Source: Amycolatopsis rubida (GTDB taxonomy: Bacteria; Actinomycetota; Actinomycetes; Mycobacteriales; Pseudonocardiaceae). Taken from it: a DNA stretch of 64,000 bases. This document shows positions 25,102 to 33,403 of this stretch, in pieces. The notes below the pieces were generated by a model, which was not told the origin of the DNA, did no database searches, and was given only the letters and a program-made list of their open reading frames with translations. The position numbers were made by a program, and so were the translations under genes. The DNA lies in NCBI RefSeq assembly GCF_900115345.1, contig NZ_FOWC01000008.1, positions 186,001 through 250,000 on the forward strand, given 5' to 3'. Within the stretch, counting starts at the first letter, position 1. Each line of letters opens with the position of its first letter.

Positions 25102-25824
25102 ATGGCCGAGCTGAACTTCTACTTCGATCCGGTGTGCCCGTTCGCGTGGATGACCGGCAAGTGGGTCCGCCAGGTGGCCCGCCAGCGCTCGTACGAGGTG
25201 GACTGGCGGTTCATCTCGCTGCGGCTGCTGAACGCGCATCTGGACTACTCGGCGCACTTCCCGCCGGAGTACGACGCTTCGCACACGTCCGGACTCCGGC
25301 TGCTGCGCGTGGCGGCCGCGGTGCGCGCCTCACACGGCCGGGAGGCGGTCGGCCCGCTGTACGAGGCGCTGGGGGAGCAGAACTTCGAGAGCGCTCTGGT
25401 CGAGGACACTGCCGAGGCTCGGGCCGCGCAGGGCACTCGCTCGGCTGCTGCGACGGCGCTTTCGCGCGCCGGCCTTCCGGCGGACCTTGCCGACGCGGTC
25501 GACGATGCTCAGCGGGACGCGGAGATCCAGCGGGAGACTGATGAAGCCCTTTCGCTGACCGGCAAGGACGTCGGGACGCCGATCCTGCACTTCCAGCCGC
25601 CGGAGGGGGTCGCGTTCTTCGGCCCGGTGATCAGCCGGCTGCCCTCGGACGAGGAGGCGGTGGAGCTGTGGGATCACGTGGCGGGGTTGGCCGCGTTCCC
25701 GGGATTCGCCGAGCTGAAGCGGAGTGTGCGGGAGATGCCGCAGTTGCCGTCGTTCGGGGTCGGGGCGGGGGAGACCGGGCGGGAACAGGATTGGCACGGC
25801 GGGAGCCGGCGGCTGAAGAAGTAG
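25102..25824 (+). CDS. DsbA-fold oxidoreductase, mycothiol-dependent nitroreductase (Rv2466c) family
   Basis: A 240-residue thioredoxin-fold protein with a helical insert. It opens ELNFYFDPVCPFAWMTGKW, like the Rv2466c family, whose active site is C-P-W-C. Here the motif is C12-P-F-A15, so only the first Cys remains. The cis-proline side reads GTPILHFQPPEGVAFFGPV, also as in that family. Known members reduce nitro compounds or disulfides using mycothiol. A single-Cys site would still allow a monothiol mechanism. Leaderless-type promoter; the gene stands alone before the NUDIX gene, 20 bp upstream of it. Confidence 0.8.
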   Translation: MAELNFYFDPVCPFAWMTGKWVRQVARQRSYEVDWRFISLRLLNAHLDYSAHFPPEYDASHTSGLRLLRVAAAVRASHGREAVGPLYEALGEQNFESALVEDTAEARAAQGTRSAAATALSRAGLPADLADAVDDAQRDAEIQRETDEALSLTGKDVGTPILHFQPPEGVAFFGPVISRLPSDEEAVELWDHVAGLAAFPGFAELKRSVREMPQLPSFGVGAGETGREQDWHGGSRRLKK

Positions 25825-25844
25825 GAGTCGGGCAGAGCCGCGTC

Positions 25845-26411
25845 ATGGATCCCGATCGGCCGCCCGAGGCCACCAAGTGGACGATCCACGGCGAACGCGT
25901 AGTCGACGACACGCGACGCTTGCGGCTCAGCGTCGCCTCGGTCGAATTGCCGGATGGCGTGACCTTCGAGCAGTACGTCGTGCGGATGCCGAAGGCCGCG
26001 ATGATGGTGGTCCTCGACGATTCCGGCAGGTCGGTGCTGATGCTGTGGCGGCATCGCTGGATCTTCGACCGGTGGGTGTGGGAACTGCCCGGGGGATACG
26101 TCGACCCGGACGAGAACCCGGCGATCACGGCGGCGCGCGAGGTCGAAGAGGAGACGGGGTGGCGGCACCGCACCAGCGAGCCGTTGGCTTCGCTTCAGCC
26201 GAACGTCGGCATCGCGGACAACGAAAACCTGCTTTTCCTGTCCAGGGGCGCGGAGTACATCGGCGGCGAGACCGACATCAACGAGGCGGAGCGGGTGGCG
26301 TGGGTGCCGTTGCCGGCTGTGCGCGAGCGGATCGCGAGAGGCGAGATTCTCGGCGCTTCGTCGCTGGTCGGTCTGCTTCATGTGATCGCGTTTCCACCGG
26401 ACCCGCGCTGA
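25845..26411 (+). CDS. NUDIX hydrolase (ADP-ribose pyrophosphatase-like)
   Basis: A 188-residue protein. The Nudix box runs from GGYVDPDENPA through REVEEETGW (around residues 84-106) and keeps the full G-x5-E-x7-R-E-x2-E-E-x-G spacing. The N-terminal strand-rich part (FEQYVVRMPKAAMMVVLDD) fits ADP-ribose pyrophosphatase relatives, which cut ADP-sugars to AMP and sugar phosphate. The exact substrate is not determined by these motifs. No strong ribosome-binding site; it lies 20 bp after the oxidoreductase gene and may share its transcript. Confidence 0.85.
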   Translation: MDPDRPPEATKWTIHGERVVDDTRRLRLSVASVELPDGVTFEQYVVRMPKAAMMVVLDDSGRSVLMLWRHRWIFDRWVWELPGGYVDPDENPAITAAREVEEETGWRHRTSEPLASLQPNVGIADNENLLFLSRGAEYIGGETDINEAERVAWVPLPAVRERIARGEILGASSLVGLLHVIAFPPDPR

Positions 26412-26550
26412 AACGGAGGAACTGCTCCGGCCGCGTGGTCGTCGCATCTGGTCGCGGCGACTGTCGACTTCGTTACACCGTCGGAGAATTTCGTCCCCCG
26501 AACGCGCGAACCTGACACACTGGGAGTTGACGACGACTCCGGGAGTGTCC

Positions 26551-27366
26551 ATGTCGCGCGACAGCTATCGGACAGTTCGCACACCGGACGGCCTCGATCT
26601 GGCCGGCACCCTGACCGAGCCGGACGGCAGAGCCCGCCGGGCGGTGCTGCTCGTGCAAGGGGCGAGCGTCACCCGTGAGGAAGGCGGCTTCTTCACCCGG
26701 CTCGCCGCAGGCCTGGCCGAGGCCGACATCGCCTCGCTGAGAGCCGACCTGCCCGGTCACGGCGAAAGCGAAGGCCGTCAGGAGGATCTGACGCTTTTCG
26801 CGCTGCTCAACGTGATCCGAGCCGGCATCGAGCAGCTGTCCGGCGCTGTCCCGGGCGTGCGCACGTCGCTCGCGGCGGCCAGTTTCTCCGGCGGCGTCGC
26901 GGCGTACTACGCGGCCAAGCGACCGGCGGACGTCGAGCGGCTTGTCCTGTTCAACCCCCTCATCGACTACCGCGGGCGGTTCATCGAAGAGAAGTCCGCG
27001 TGGTCGCCGGAGGGCTACCTCGACGACGAGGGCGCCGCCGACCTCAAGCGCCAGGGCTATCTCGGCCACGGGCCGGGCTTCCGGCTCGGCCGGGCGCTGC
27101 TCAACGAGGCGTTCTGGTTCGAGGCCCGCGAAAACCTGCCGCACATCGCCGCGCCGACGCTTGTCGTGCACGGCAGCGCGGACACGTTCGTCCCCGTCGA
27201 GTCGTCGCAGGCGGCTGATCGGGAGCTCGTCTGCGAACACCGGCTGCTTCAGCTCGACGGCGCACAGCACGGTTTCGCGGTTCACGACGATCCCGAGTAC
27301 GCCGATCCGCGGACGCGAGCATGGCAACAGCAGGTGATCCGCGAGGTCCGGGAATGGCTTCGATAA
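26551..27366 (+). CDS. Alpha/beta hydrolase, serine type
   Basis: A 271-residue hydrolase. The oxyanion region is VLLVQGASVTREEGGFF. The nucleophile elbow is AASFSGGVAA, where Ser stands at the G/A-x-S-x-G turn. The acid is in HGSADTFVP and the catalytic His in DGAQHGFAVHDDP. The ATG at 26551 is chosen because GGGAG lies 6 nt upstream; an in-frame TTG 24 nt earlier has no such site. The family includes esterases and peptidase-like hydrolases (FrsA/BAAT-like lid); substrate unknown. Its stop is 5 bp from the convergent regulator's stop. Confidence 0.82.
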   Translation: MSRDSYRTVRTPDGLDLAGTLTEPDGRARRAVLLVQGASVTREEGGFFTRLAAGLAEADIASLRADLPGHGESEGRQEDLTLFALLNVIRAGIEQLSGAVPGVRTSLAAASFSGGVAAYYAAKRPADVERLVLFNPLIDYRGRFIEEKSAWSPEGYLDDEGAADLKRQGYLGHGPGFRLGRALLNEAFWFEARENLPHIAAPTLVVHGSADTFVPVESSQAADRELVCEHRLLQLDGAQHGFAVHDDPEYADPRTRAWQQQVIREVREWLR

Positions 27367-27370
27367 CGGG

Positions 27371-28756
27371 TCAGCCGTTCAGCGCCGCGCGCAGTTCCCG
27401 GACGTCCGGGCGGTTGTGCCATGGCTTGAGCACTTCGACGACCCGGCGGAGTTCTTCGTTGGTGCGGCGGGAGTTCGTTTCCGCGGCTCGACGGGCCGAG
27501 ATGAGGCCGGTTCTGGCTGCCTGGTCCGGTTCGCCGGAGAGGGCCAGCGAGTTCGCCATGAGGGACAAGAAGAAGCCGTAGTCGCGACGGGAGAAGTGGG
27601 TTTCCTTCAACGTTTTCTCGTACAGCTCCACCGACCGGCGCGGTTCGCCCGCTTCGGTGTAGCAGATGGCTGTCTGCATGGTCAGGAGAGTCGCGTTGAA
27701 ATGCGCGCCCAGCGGCGATTCGACCGGTCCGGCGTCGTCCAGCAGTTTCCAGGCGACGTCGAGTGTGCGGTTGACCTGATCGGGCGACGCGCCGAGCATC
27801 GCCTCCGCGCGGGCTTCCTGCTGGGCGGCCTCGGCCTGGAGCCGCTGGGGGAGCGACCAGGGGCCGTTGCGCACCGCCCGGGTGAGGACGAGCATTCGCC
27901 GCGGATCGCGTTCGTCGTAGGCGACCTGGGCTTTCTTGAGCAGAATGTAGCCCTGCATCGTGCTGTCGCCGGCCGCCTGCGCCCATTCCATCGCGCGGTC
28001 GTGCCAGTACAGCGAGTCTTCCCGCTGCCTGCGGTCCCGGTAAAGCCATCCGGCGAACTCCGCGCCCTCCGAACCGATTCGCAGCAGGTCCCGCTGATCG
28101 TCGGGAGCCGCGTCGCGGGCGATGCGGTCGATGATGTCCAGCACGCCGAGCGTCATCGGAAGCGTTTTGGCCGGACCGCGTTCGCCGTCCTCGTGTTTGT
28201 ACTGGTCGAGCTGCCTGCGGAGATAGTGCGTGACGGTTTTGTCCATGTACCGCCGGGGATTCTCCAGCGCTCGCGCGACATGCTCGGCGCTGCCTATCCC
28301 CAGCGCGGGCAAAGCCGCGACCGGCAGGCCGTTTTTGAGCAGTGAGCGGCGACTGAGCGGGCTCATGGCGTCCCATTCTGTGGTCGGAACCGCTGGCTGG
28401 GCCGCGTCGCCGAGCGCGGGCACGAGCCGGGCGAGGACGCTGGCCGCGACGGTCGCCCGGTCCAGCGGCAGCGCGACCGGACGCCCGTCCACGACGACGG
28501 GCAGCAGGACGCTCGGCGCTCCCGGCGGCCTGCGGAGGTCCGCCGGGGTGCCTTCCCGGAGCAGTTCCTCGAGCCGGGCGGGGCTGATGCGCAGCAGCCG
28601 GGCGAGCCGGTCGCGCCGGTGCGGACGCGGCTCGGAGCGGCCGGATTCCCAGGCGCGGATGCTTTTTTCGTCGGCGGGCAGCAGCGCGGCGAGCTTTTCT
28701 TGCGTCAGGTTCGCCGCTTTGCGTGCCCGGACAAGTCCCTCTCGCCGTTCGCCCAT
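27371..28756 (-). CDS. XRE-family regulator with TPR-like C-terminal domain
   Basis: A 461-residue regulator. Residues about 8-60 form a Cro/C1 helix-turn-helix (RKAANLTQEKLAALLPADEK, WESGRSEPRPHR). A Pro/Leu linker follows, with a curious RRSLLKNGLPVAALPALG stretch near 135-152 that mimics a twin-arginine signal inside the protein. The rest (about 190-450) is helical with tetratricopeptide-like units (GYILLKKAQVAYDERDPRRM, SPLGAHFNATLLTMQTAICY). This architecture is common in Streptomyces and relatives as peptide- or signal-responsive regulators. Start ATG 28756 has AAGGGG upstream. Imperfect repeats GGTCAC/GGTTACC lie just upstream and may be operator sites. Confidence 0.83.
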   Translation of the reverse strand: MGERREGLVRARKAANLTQEKLAALLPADEKSIRAWESGRSEPRPHRRDRLARLLRISPARLEELLREGTPADLRRPPGAPSVLLPVVVDGRPVALPLDRATVAASVLARLVPALGDAAQPAVPTTEWDAMSPLSRRSLLKNGLPVAALPALGIGSAEHVARALENPRRYMDKTVTHYLRRQLDQYKHEDGERGPAKTLPMTLGVLDIIDRIARDAAPDDQRDLLRIGSEGAEFAGWLYRDRRQREDSLYWHDRAMEWAQAAGDSTMQGYILLKKAQVAYDERDPRRMLVLTRAVRNGPWSLPQRLQAEAAQQEARAEAMLGASPDQVNRTLDVAWKLLDDAGPVESPLGAHFNATLLTMQTAICYTEAGEPRRSVELYEKTLKETHFSRRDYGFFLSLMANSLALSGEPDQAARTGLISARRAAETNSRRTNEELRRVVEVLKPWHNRPDVRELRAALNG

Positions 28757-28940
28757 GGGCGACACCCCTTCGCAACAACGCGGGGTCACTAGGTTACCGC
28801 AGGTCACCGTGTGCGAGGCAAGGCGATTCCCTCGGTTGCCGCCCGCTTTTCGCCCGGTTTGCTGGCTGGTCCAGGCCACTGGCCGGCCCCATGGTGGTGG
28901 GGCACCGCGAAGACACTTCCGAAGCCGAGAGGTGGATCGC

Positions 28941-29300
28941 ATGAAGGCGGCAGCGACGCTCGGCGAGGCGACCCGCACCGGCCATCCGGCAGTGGTCATC
29001 GTGTGTTGCGCGCTCTTGCTGCTGGTACTGCTCTCGATGTGGCTCTGGCACGCACGCCGGCCGATCCCGCCCCCGCGCGGAAAGCTGACCGTCCGCGACC
29101 TCCAGGCGCGGCTGGACTACGAGGTCCAGGCCGAGATCGAACAAGCCCGGCTGGCCGAGTTCCGCCGGACGGCCGAGGAGGCCGCCGCCGAACGAGCCGG
29201 CGAGGACACCGAAGTCCTCCCGAAAGTCGAGGACACCGTCTTCCCGGAGGCCGAAAGCCCGCGAAAAGGGGAGAAGCCCGATAAGGCTCGGTGCGGTTAG
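28941..29300 (+). CDS. Small single-pass membrane protein with acidic C-terminal tail
   Basis: A 119-residue protein: a short N-terminal region, one transmembrane helix (PAVVIVCCALLLLVLLSMWL, about 16-35), then a charged, probably coiled helix (ARLDYEVQAEIEQARLAEFR) and an acidic tail. GAGAGG lies upstream of the ATG. No family is recognised. It is divergent from the XRE regulator and may be part of its regulon, but nothing proves that. Confidence 0.6.
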   Translation: MKAAATLGEATRTGHPAVVIVCCALLLLVLLSMWLWHARRPIPPPRGKLTVRDLQARLDYEVQAEIEQARLAEFRRTAEEAAAERAGEDTEVLPKVEDTVFPEAESPRKGEKPDKARCG

Positions 29301-29333
29301 GAGCGTCCCGCCCTTCGCTCACCGCACCGTTAT

Positions 29334-29383
29334 GCCTGCCCCAGCCTGGCGCGGCACGCCACCTCCCCTGGGCTGGGGCAGGC
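29334..29383 (+). terminator. Terminator-like hairpin
   Basis: Perfect 13-bp arms GCCTGCCCCAGCC (29334-29346) and GGCTGGGGCAGGC (29371-29383) with a 24-nt loop, 34 bp after the small membrane-protein gene. A smaller stem GGTGCGG/CCGCACC (29290-29296 and 29322-29328) precedes it. Confidence 0.6.
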
Positions 29384-29389
29384 CTCAAA

Positions 29390-30537
29390 CTTGCCCGATC
29401 GGGACGAGCCCGTGAGTTTGCCGGTAAGAGCACGTCTCACGACGCGTGCAGCCGTTGCCTGATGTGCTGGACCAACGGTAGACCGCGTCGAAGGTGCGGC
29501 AGCCGTTGTCAGATTGTGGACATGCCTGAGCGTGCGGAGCCAGAAAGCCTCGCGGGTCAGGTCGGGGTGCAGGGGCCTGACAAGGCTCTCGCACTGGTCC
29601 GCGAGCCGATGGACAACAGCGGCCACGGTGCCTGAGCCGCGGCTTCGCGCAGGCCGAAAGGGGTTGCTGGTTCGCGCGGACGGACTCTGCGAGCTTGGTT
29701 CACTGGTCAACCACCGGATCGCCCGAGACACCTTGTTGAGCCACGTCGACGTGATCCCAGGTCTTTGCGAAGCGGCCGGCACTGTTACCGGGGACCTCGG
29801 CCAGCCTGGCGGCTTCCGTCGCCGCCTCCGCCGCGAGCGTTCGCTTGTTCGGTTGCCAGATCGGCCGGGAGCAGGGCGATACGGTGCAAGCTGCCGACCG
29901 GTTTCGTGTCGATATGCACTCAGAGAGGCGGCGACTGGCGGCTTCGCTGCTCCTGAACTTGATGCGGTCGGAATGGCTGGGGCCGCGAGCGCGCTGCCGT
30001 GAACAAAACAGTCGCAGACCATGCCCTCCGGCACTGCGGCAGTCGACTCGGTCTACGACTGCGAAACCTACTTGCGGCACCAGCATCACTTGGTCGGAGT
30101 AATCCTCTTGACGGGACGCAAAGCAGGCGAGGAGGGCAGATTTACCTCTTGCTTTAACATTATCGACGGTGCTATCCATAATGCTTCTCAGGCGCGGAAA
30201 GCGTGCAGGTGAGCAATGGTTCCTGTTTTGGGGCGGGGGTTCCCGCGCTATCTGCCCTAAAACCCCCGCCAATACTCGTCGGTTCCGGCGGCGACGTTCT
30301 CCGGCTTCGCGGCGGCGCTGCTGGCGTGGGTCCGCGTCGCGATCCAGAGCGTTTCCTCGACGAGGTCGCATCGGGGACCGTGCCGGCGCAGCACGTGGGC
30401 GAGGCCGACATCGGCCGTCTCCTCGCGCTTGTTCCAAGTCGGCAACCCGGTCGGTTCTCGCGGGCAGGAAACGCGAGTCCGGCAGGAGTTTCAGTCTGTC
30501 CGGGAATGACTGCGTGGTCAGCGCCGTTCGGGGATGA
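29390..30537. other. About 1.1 kb without a recognisable gene
   Basis: Base composition is uneven, with an AT-richer patch around 30060-30200. Short open frames occur on both strands but none shows a domain, consistent codon bias or a credible start. Probably decayed or acquired DNA; it borders a clear pseudogene. Confidence 0.5.
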
Positions 30538-31172
30538 TCACCGGGTTGTCGTCTGAATGTCGATCTCGCCGGCGAGCGTCCACTTCGCGTTGTCCTTGCG
30601 GCACAGGAAACTCAACCGCAGGACCGTGCCGCGCGCGCGTCGCCGGTCGTGCCTGGTCTGGCCTTCCGGCCAGGTCGGCGGCGTTGTGGGCTCAAGGACG
30701 AACGGCAGCATCTCGCCGACGGGCATTCCGCTGGTCGGCGTGGTGCGGCCGGTGGCGTCTGCGCAGGGCACGCCGGACGCTGGGTCGGCTCCGGGGCCGG
30801 CGCCCCGCACGAACTTCAGCGGGCTCCACAGGTGCGCGGCCGCCGCCTCCGGGGGACGGGCCGCCGGCGAGAGGAGCACCCTGACCTCGCCACGGGTTGT
30901 CGTTCCGAATGGCCACGACCGAGCTCGTCCAGTCCGCCGAGCTCGGGCGGGCCGCGGAGTTCCACCGTGAACTCGGAGTCCGGGGAGCCGGCGTTGGCCG
31001 GGGCGCGCCGAATCCGCAACTGCGGGGTGAGTTCGAAGTGCCGCCGGTCGCGCTCCAGCGCGGCGGTGGTCTAGTCGGCGACCGCCGAGCGCGTAGTTGC
31101 CCGCGCCGCCATCCGGGCGTGGCCGGCGCTGGCGAGCGAGACGAGCGCCACGATCAACGCTGCCTGGTCCAT
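30538..31172 (-). pseudogene. Frameshifted hypothetical actinobacterial gene
   Basis: The minus strand reads as one protein only if frames are changed. It starts MDQAALIVALVSLASAGHAR (ATG 31172), meets a stop after about 34 codons, and resumes as LERDRRHFELTPQLRIRRAP and TVELRGPPELGGLDEL. In a second frame come VVAIRNDNPWRGQGAPLAGG, then GPGADPASGVPCADATGRTT and LPFVLEPTTPPTW, ending near LAGEIDIQTTTR. This order resembles a membrane-anchored hypothetical protein family of streptomycetes that I recall only by pattern. At least three disruptions make it non-functional. Confidence 0.65.
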
Positions 31173-31388
31173 GCGCGCGGACTCTGGCCCTGCCGCGGCG
31201 ACCTGCGGGGAGACAGCCTGCGCCGTGCTGTTCACATGTTCATTTCGCAGCACGGGATTCGGGCCCCGAATGGAGGTATCGTGCTCTCGCAGGGGACATA
31301 GAGAATGTGGCAAAGGCGTAACGGATCAGCTTCGATGTCGGGGGACGGTCGGCCGAGGGTTCAATGCCAGCGATGCCAAGGGACACCG

Positions 31389-32384
31389 ATGACCAGAGGA
31401 CTTGCACTCGAACCGTTGTCGCTCCTGAGGGGAAACGAACTGTTCCGTTCGGGCGACCTTGACTATGTGCGCGACCAAGTGGGGCGTGTCTTCTGTCCGC
31501 ACCGCCTGGAGTTGGTCGGCCACGGCGCGCGCCTGGACGCGCGGATGCGTACGAAGTGGCTGCGCACCATCGGCATCAACCTCGTCGGCTATGGCGGCGA
31601 GGTGCTTGTCGGACCGGGGCTGCTCAACGATTTTCTCGTCATCATGATCCCGCTGACGGGCCACGCGCTGGTGCGATCCGGCAATGAGGATATCGAATCG
31701 CATCCCGGTCTCGCCACTATTCCGCACCCCGACCGGCCGCTGACCATGCGCTGGAGCGCAGACTGCGTGAAGCTGATCGTGCGGATCGAGCGCTCATGCT
31801 TGGAAGCCAACGTGCGAGAGCATTTCGGCCACGCTCTTGACGAGAGGCCGATAGATTTCCGCCCCGACATGGACGTTGCCTCGGGCTACGGGGCGGGGTG
31901 GGCCAACCTCGCGCTGACCATCGCGCACGACCTCGATGATGAGCCCAGCCTGTTCGACGACACGCTGTTGGCGCGTACCTGGGAGCAGATCCTCATGCTG
32001 AGTCTGTTCCGGGCGCAGTCCGGTTTCGGTGAGCCCGAGTCGCCCGCTCGGTCGCAGATCGCGTCGCGTCGCCATGTCAACGCCGCACTCGCGGCGATCC
32101 GGCACCGTGTGGACGAACCGTGGACGATCGAACGTCTCGCGCGTGAGGTCGGGACCGGCAAGCGCAGCCTCCAGTCCGCGTTCCAGGACGCTGGCAGCAC
32201 CTTCACCGGCGAACTCCGTGACGCGCGGCTGCGCAAAGCGCGGGACATCCTTCGGGTTTCCGCGCCGGGCTCGGTGAATGTCGCGAGTGTTTTCGCCCGG
32301 TGCGGGCTGCAGCATCACGGGCGCGCATCGGGTCGGTACCGGGCGCTCTTCGGGGAACGCCCCACGGACACGCTGCAGCGATGA
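31389..32384 (+). CDS. AraC-family transcriptional regulator
   Basis: A 331-residue regulator. The N-terminal part is a cupin-like sensing domain (FLVIMIPLTGHALVRSGNED, then PHPDRPLTMRWSADC). The C-terminal AraC helix-turn-helix pair spans about residues 228-328: VNAALAAIRHRVDEPWTIER, LAREVGTGKRSLQSAFQDAG, and a second helix region ending YRALFGERPTDTL. ATG at 31389 with AAGGGA about 6 nt upstream. It is convergent with the cyclase gene (40-bp gap) and is the likely regulator of the 32.4-39.2 kb catabolic island. Confidence 0.87.
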   Translation: MTRGLALEPLSLLRGNELFRSGDLDYVRDQVGRVFCPHRLELVGHGARLDARMRTKWLRTIGINLVGYGGEVLVGPGLLNDFLVIMIPLTGHALVRSGNEDIESHPGLATIPHPDRPLTMRWSADCVKLIVRIERSCLEANVREHFGHALDERPIDFRPDMDVASGYGAGWANLALTIAHDLDDEPSLFDDTLLARTWEQILMLSLFRAQSGFGEPESPARSQIASRRHVNAALAAIRHRVDEPWTIERLAREVGTGKRSLQSAFQDAGSTFTGELRDARLRKARDILRVSAPGSVNVASVFARCGLQHHGRASGRYRALFGERPTDTLQR

Positions 32385-32424
32385 CGAGCAATGCGTTCCG
32401 GGGCGGGGCATCCGGCGGCTGTGG

Positions 32425-33390
32425 CTAGGTGATGGCGAGGGCGTTCGCGGGTGAGCCGACGGTGGTGCCGTGGTGCCAGGGCGCGCTGGTGACGAATGCC
32501 TGGTGGCGGTCGATGCTTCGGCAGTGCGGGGCAAGGTCGGCCAGCCACCAGAGTTCGCCGATGGCGATGCCGAGGCCGGCGAGCAGGACTCGGTGCAGGT
32601 AGCCCCAGGGCCAGGCGGCGCGGGTTTTGTCGGGCGGCCAGACCTCGAGGGCAGGGGTGTCGGTGGCGACTGCAGCGCAGCCGGTGTTCCACAGATAGCG
32701 GGCCATGTCTTCGGTGTGCGCGAGTCCGATCCAACGCGGGAACGGCGACTCCGCCAGCGCGTGCCGTGTGCGGGCGGGTTGTCCGAGGTACCAGCGGAGG
32801 AAACCTGTGTGCAGCAGAAGGATGTCGCCGGTGGCGTAGTCGAGCCCGGTGTTCGCGCGGCAGCGTTCGAGGTCCTCGACGGTGATCGCACGAGAGGTCG
32901 TGGGGTCGAAGCCGGCGCCTGCAACGCCCCAGACGGGCTCGAGGTCGAGTACCAGGCCGCGGCCGGCGATGCCTCGCTGCGCCCAATGCCGGATGGTTCC
33001 CGACCGGCCGGCGTCGACGTCGCTGCGGGTCGCTCCGCCGTGGAAAAGGTCGGGCAGGATGCCGGCGTGCCCGAGGGCGTCCCAGTGGCTGCCCGCTTGG
33101 GGATGGCAGTCGTCGAGGACGTCGTCGAGGACGATGCCGTGGTCGAATTGCACCCGCCGGTGGCGTGCTGGGCGCCGTCCGAACAAGGGCGGGTCCAGCA
33201 CAGCGGGGTCGATGCCGAGCGGGAAGACGTCCCCGGTTTCGACGAGGCGGGCGGCGTCGGCGACACCCGGGGGTGTCTGGTGGAGCGCTCGCCCGAGGAC
33301 GGAGGCACCCGGCGCGTAGTCCCAGGCGGTGGGGACTCCGTGCTTTCGGGGCAGGTCGTCGAAGGCCGGGTAGCCGGTTGGCGGGATCAC
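32425..33390 (-). CDS. Cyclase-family metal hydrolase (kynurenine-formamidase-like)
   Basis: A 321-residue protein of the PF04199 cyclase type. The metal motif, usually H-x-G-T-H-x-D-x-x-x-H, appears as GSHWDALGH. A later ligand and acid region is DTPALEVWPP and the ending GELWWLADLAPHCR. Related enzymes open amides, lactones or formyl groups, such as kynurenine formamidase and isatin hydrolase. ATG start at 33390; 13 bp separate it from the upstream Baeyer-Villiger monooxygenase gene, so the hydrolase may act on an ester or lactone product of that enzyme. Confidence 0.8.
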   Translation of the reverse strand: MIPPTGYPAFDDLPRKHGVPTAWDYAPGASVLGRALHQTPPGVADAARLVETGDVFPLGIDPAVLDPPLFGRRPARHRRVQFDHGIVLDDVLDDCHPQAGSHWDALGHAGILPDLFHGGATRSDVDAGRSGTIRHWAQRGIAGRGLVLDLEPVWGVAGAGFDPTTSRAITVEDLERCRANTGLDYATGDILLLHTGFLRWYLGQPARTRHALAESPFPRWIGLAHTEDMARYLWNTGCAAVATDTPALEVWPPDKTRAAWPWGYLHRVLLAGLGIAIGELWWLADLAPHCRSIDRHQAFVTSAPWHHGTTVGSPANALAIT

Positions 33391-33403
33391 GGTTTCGCCG
33401 TGC

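Noticed and set aside
26527..26550. TTG at 26527 as start of the alpha/beta hydrolase
   Set aside because: The ATG at 26551 has GGGAG at the right distance; the TTG has no ribosome-binding site.
29330..30034. Possible gene on the minus strand in the 29.4-30.5 kb gap
   Set aside because: No recognisable domain, ribosome-binding site or typical codon bias; overlaps the terminator hairpin.
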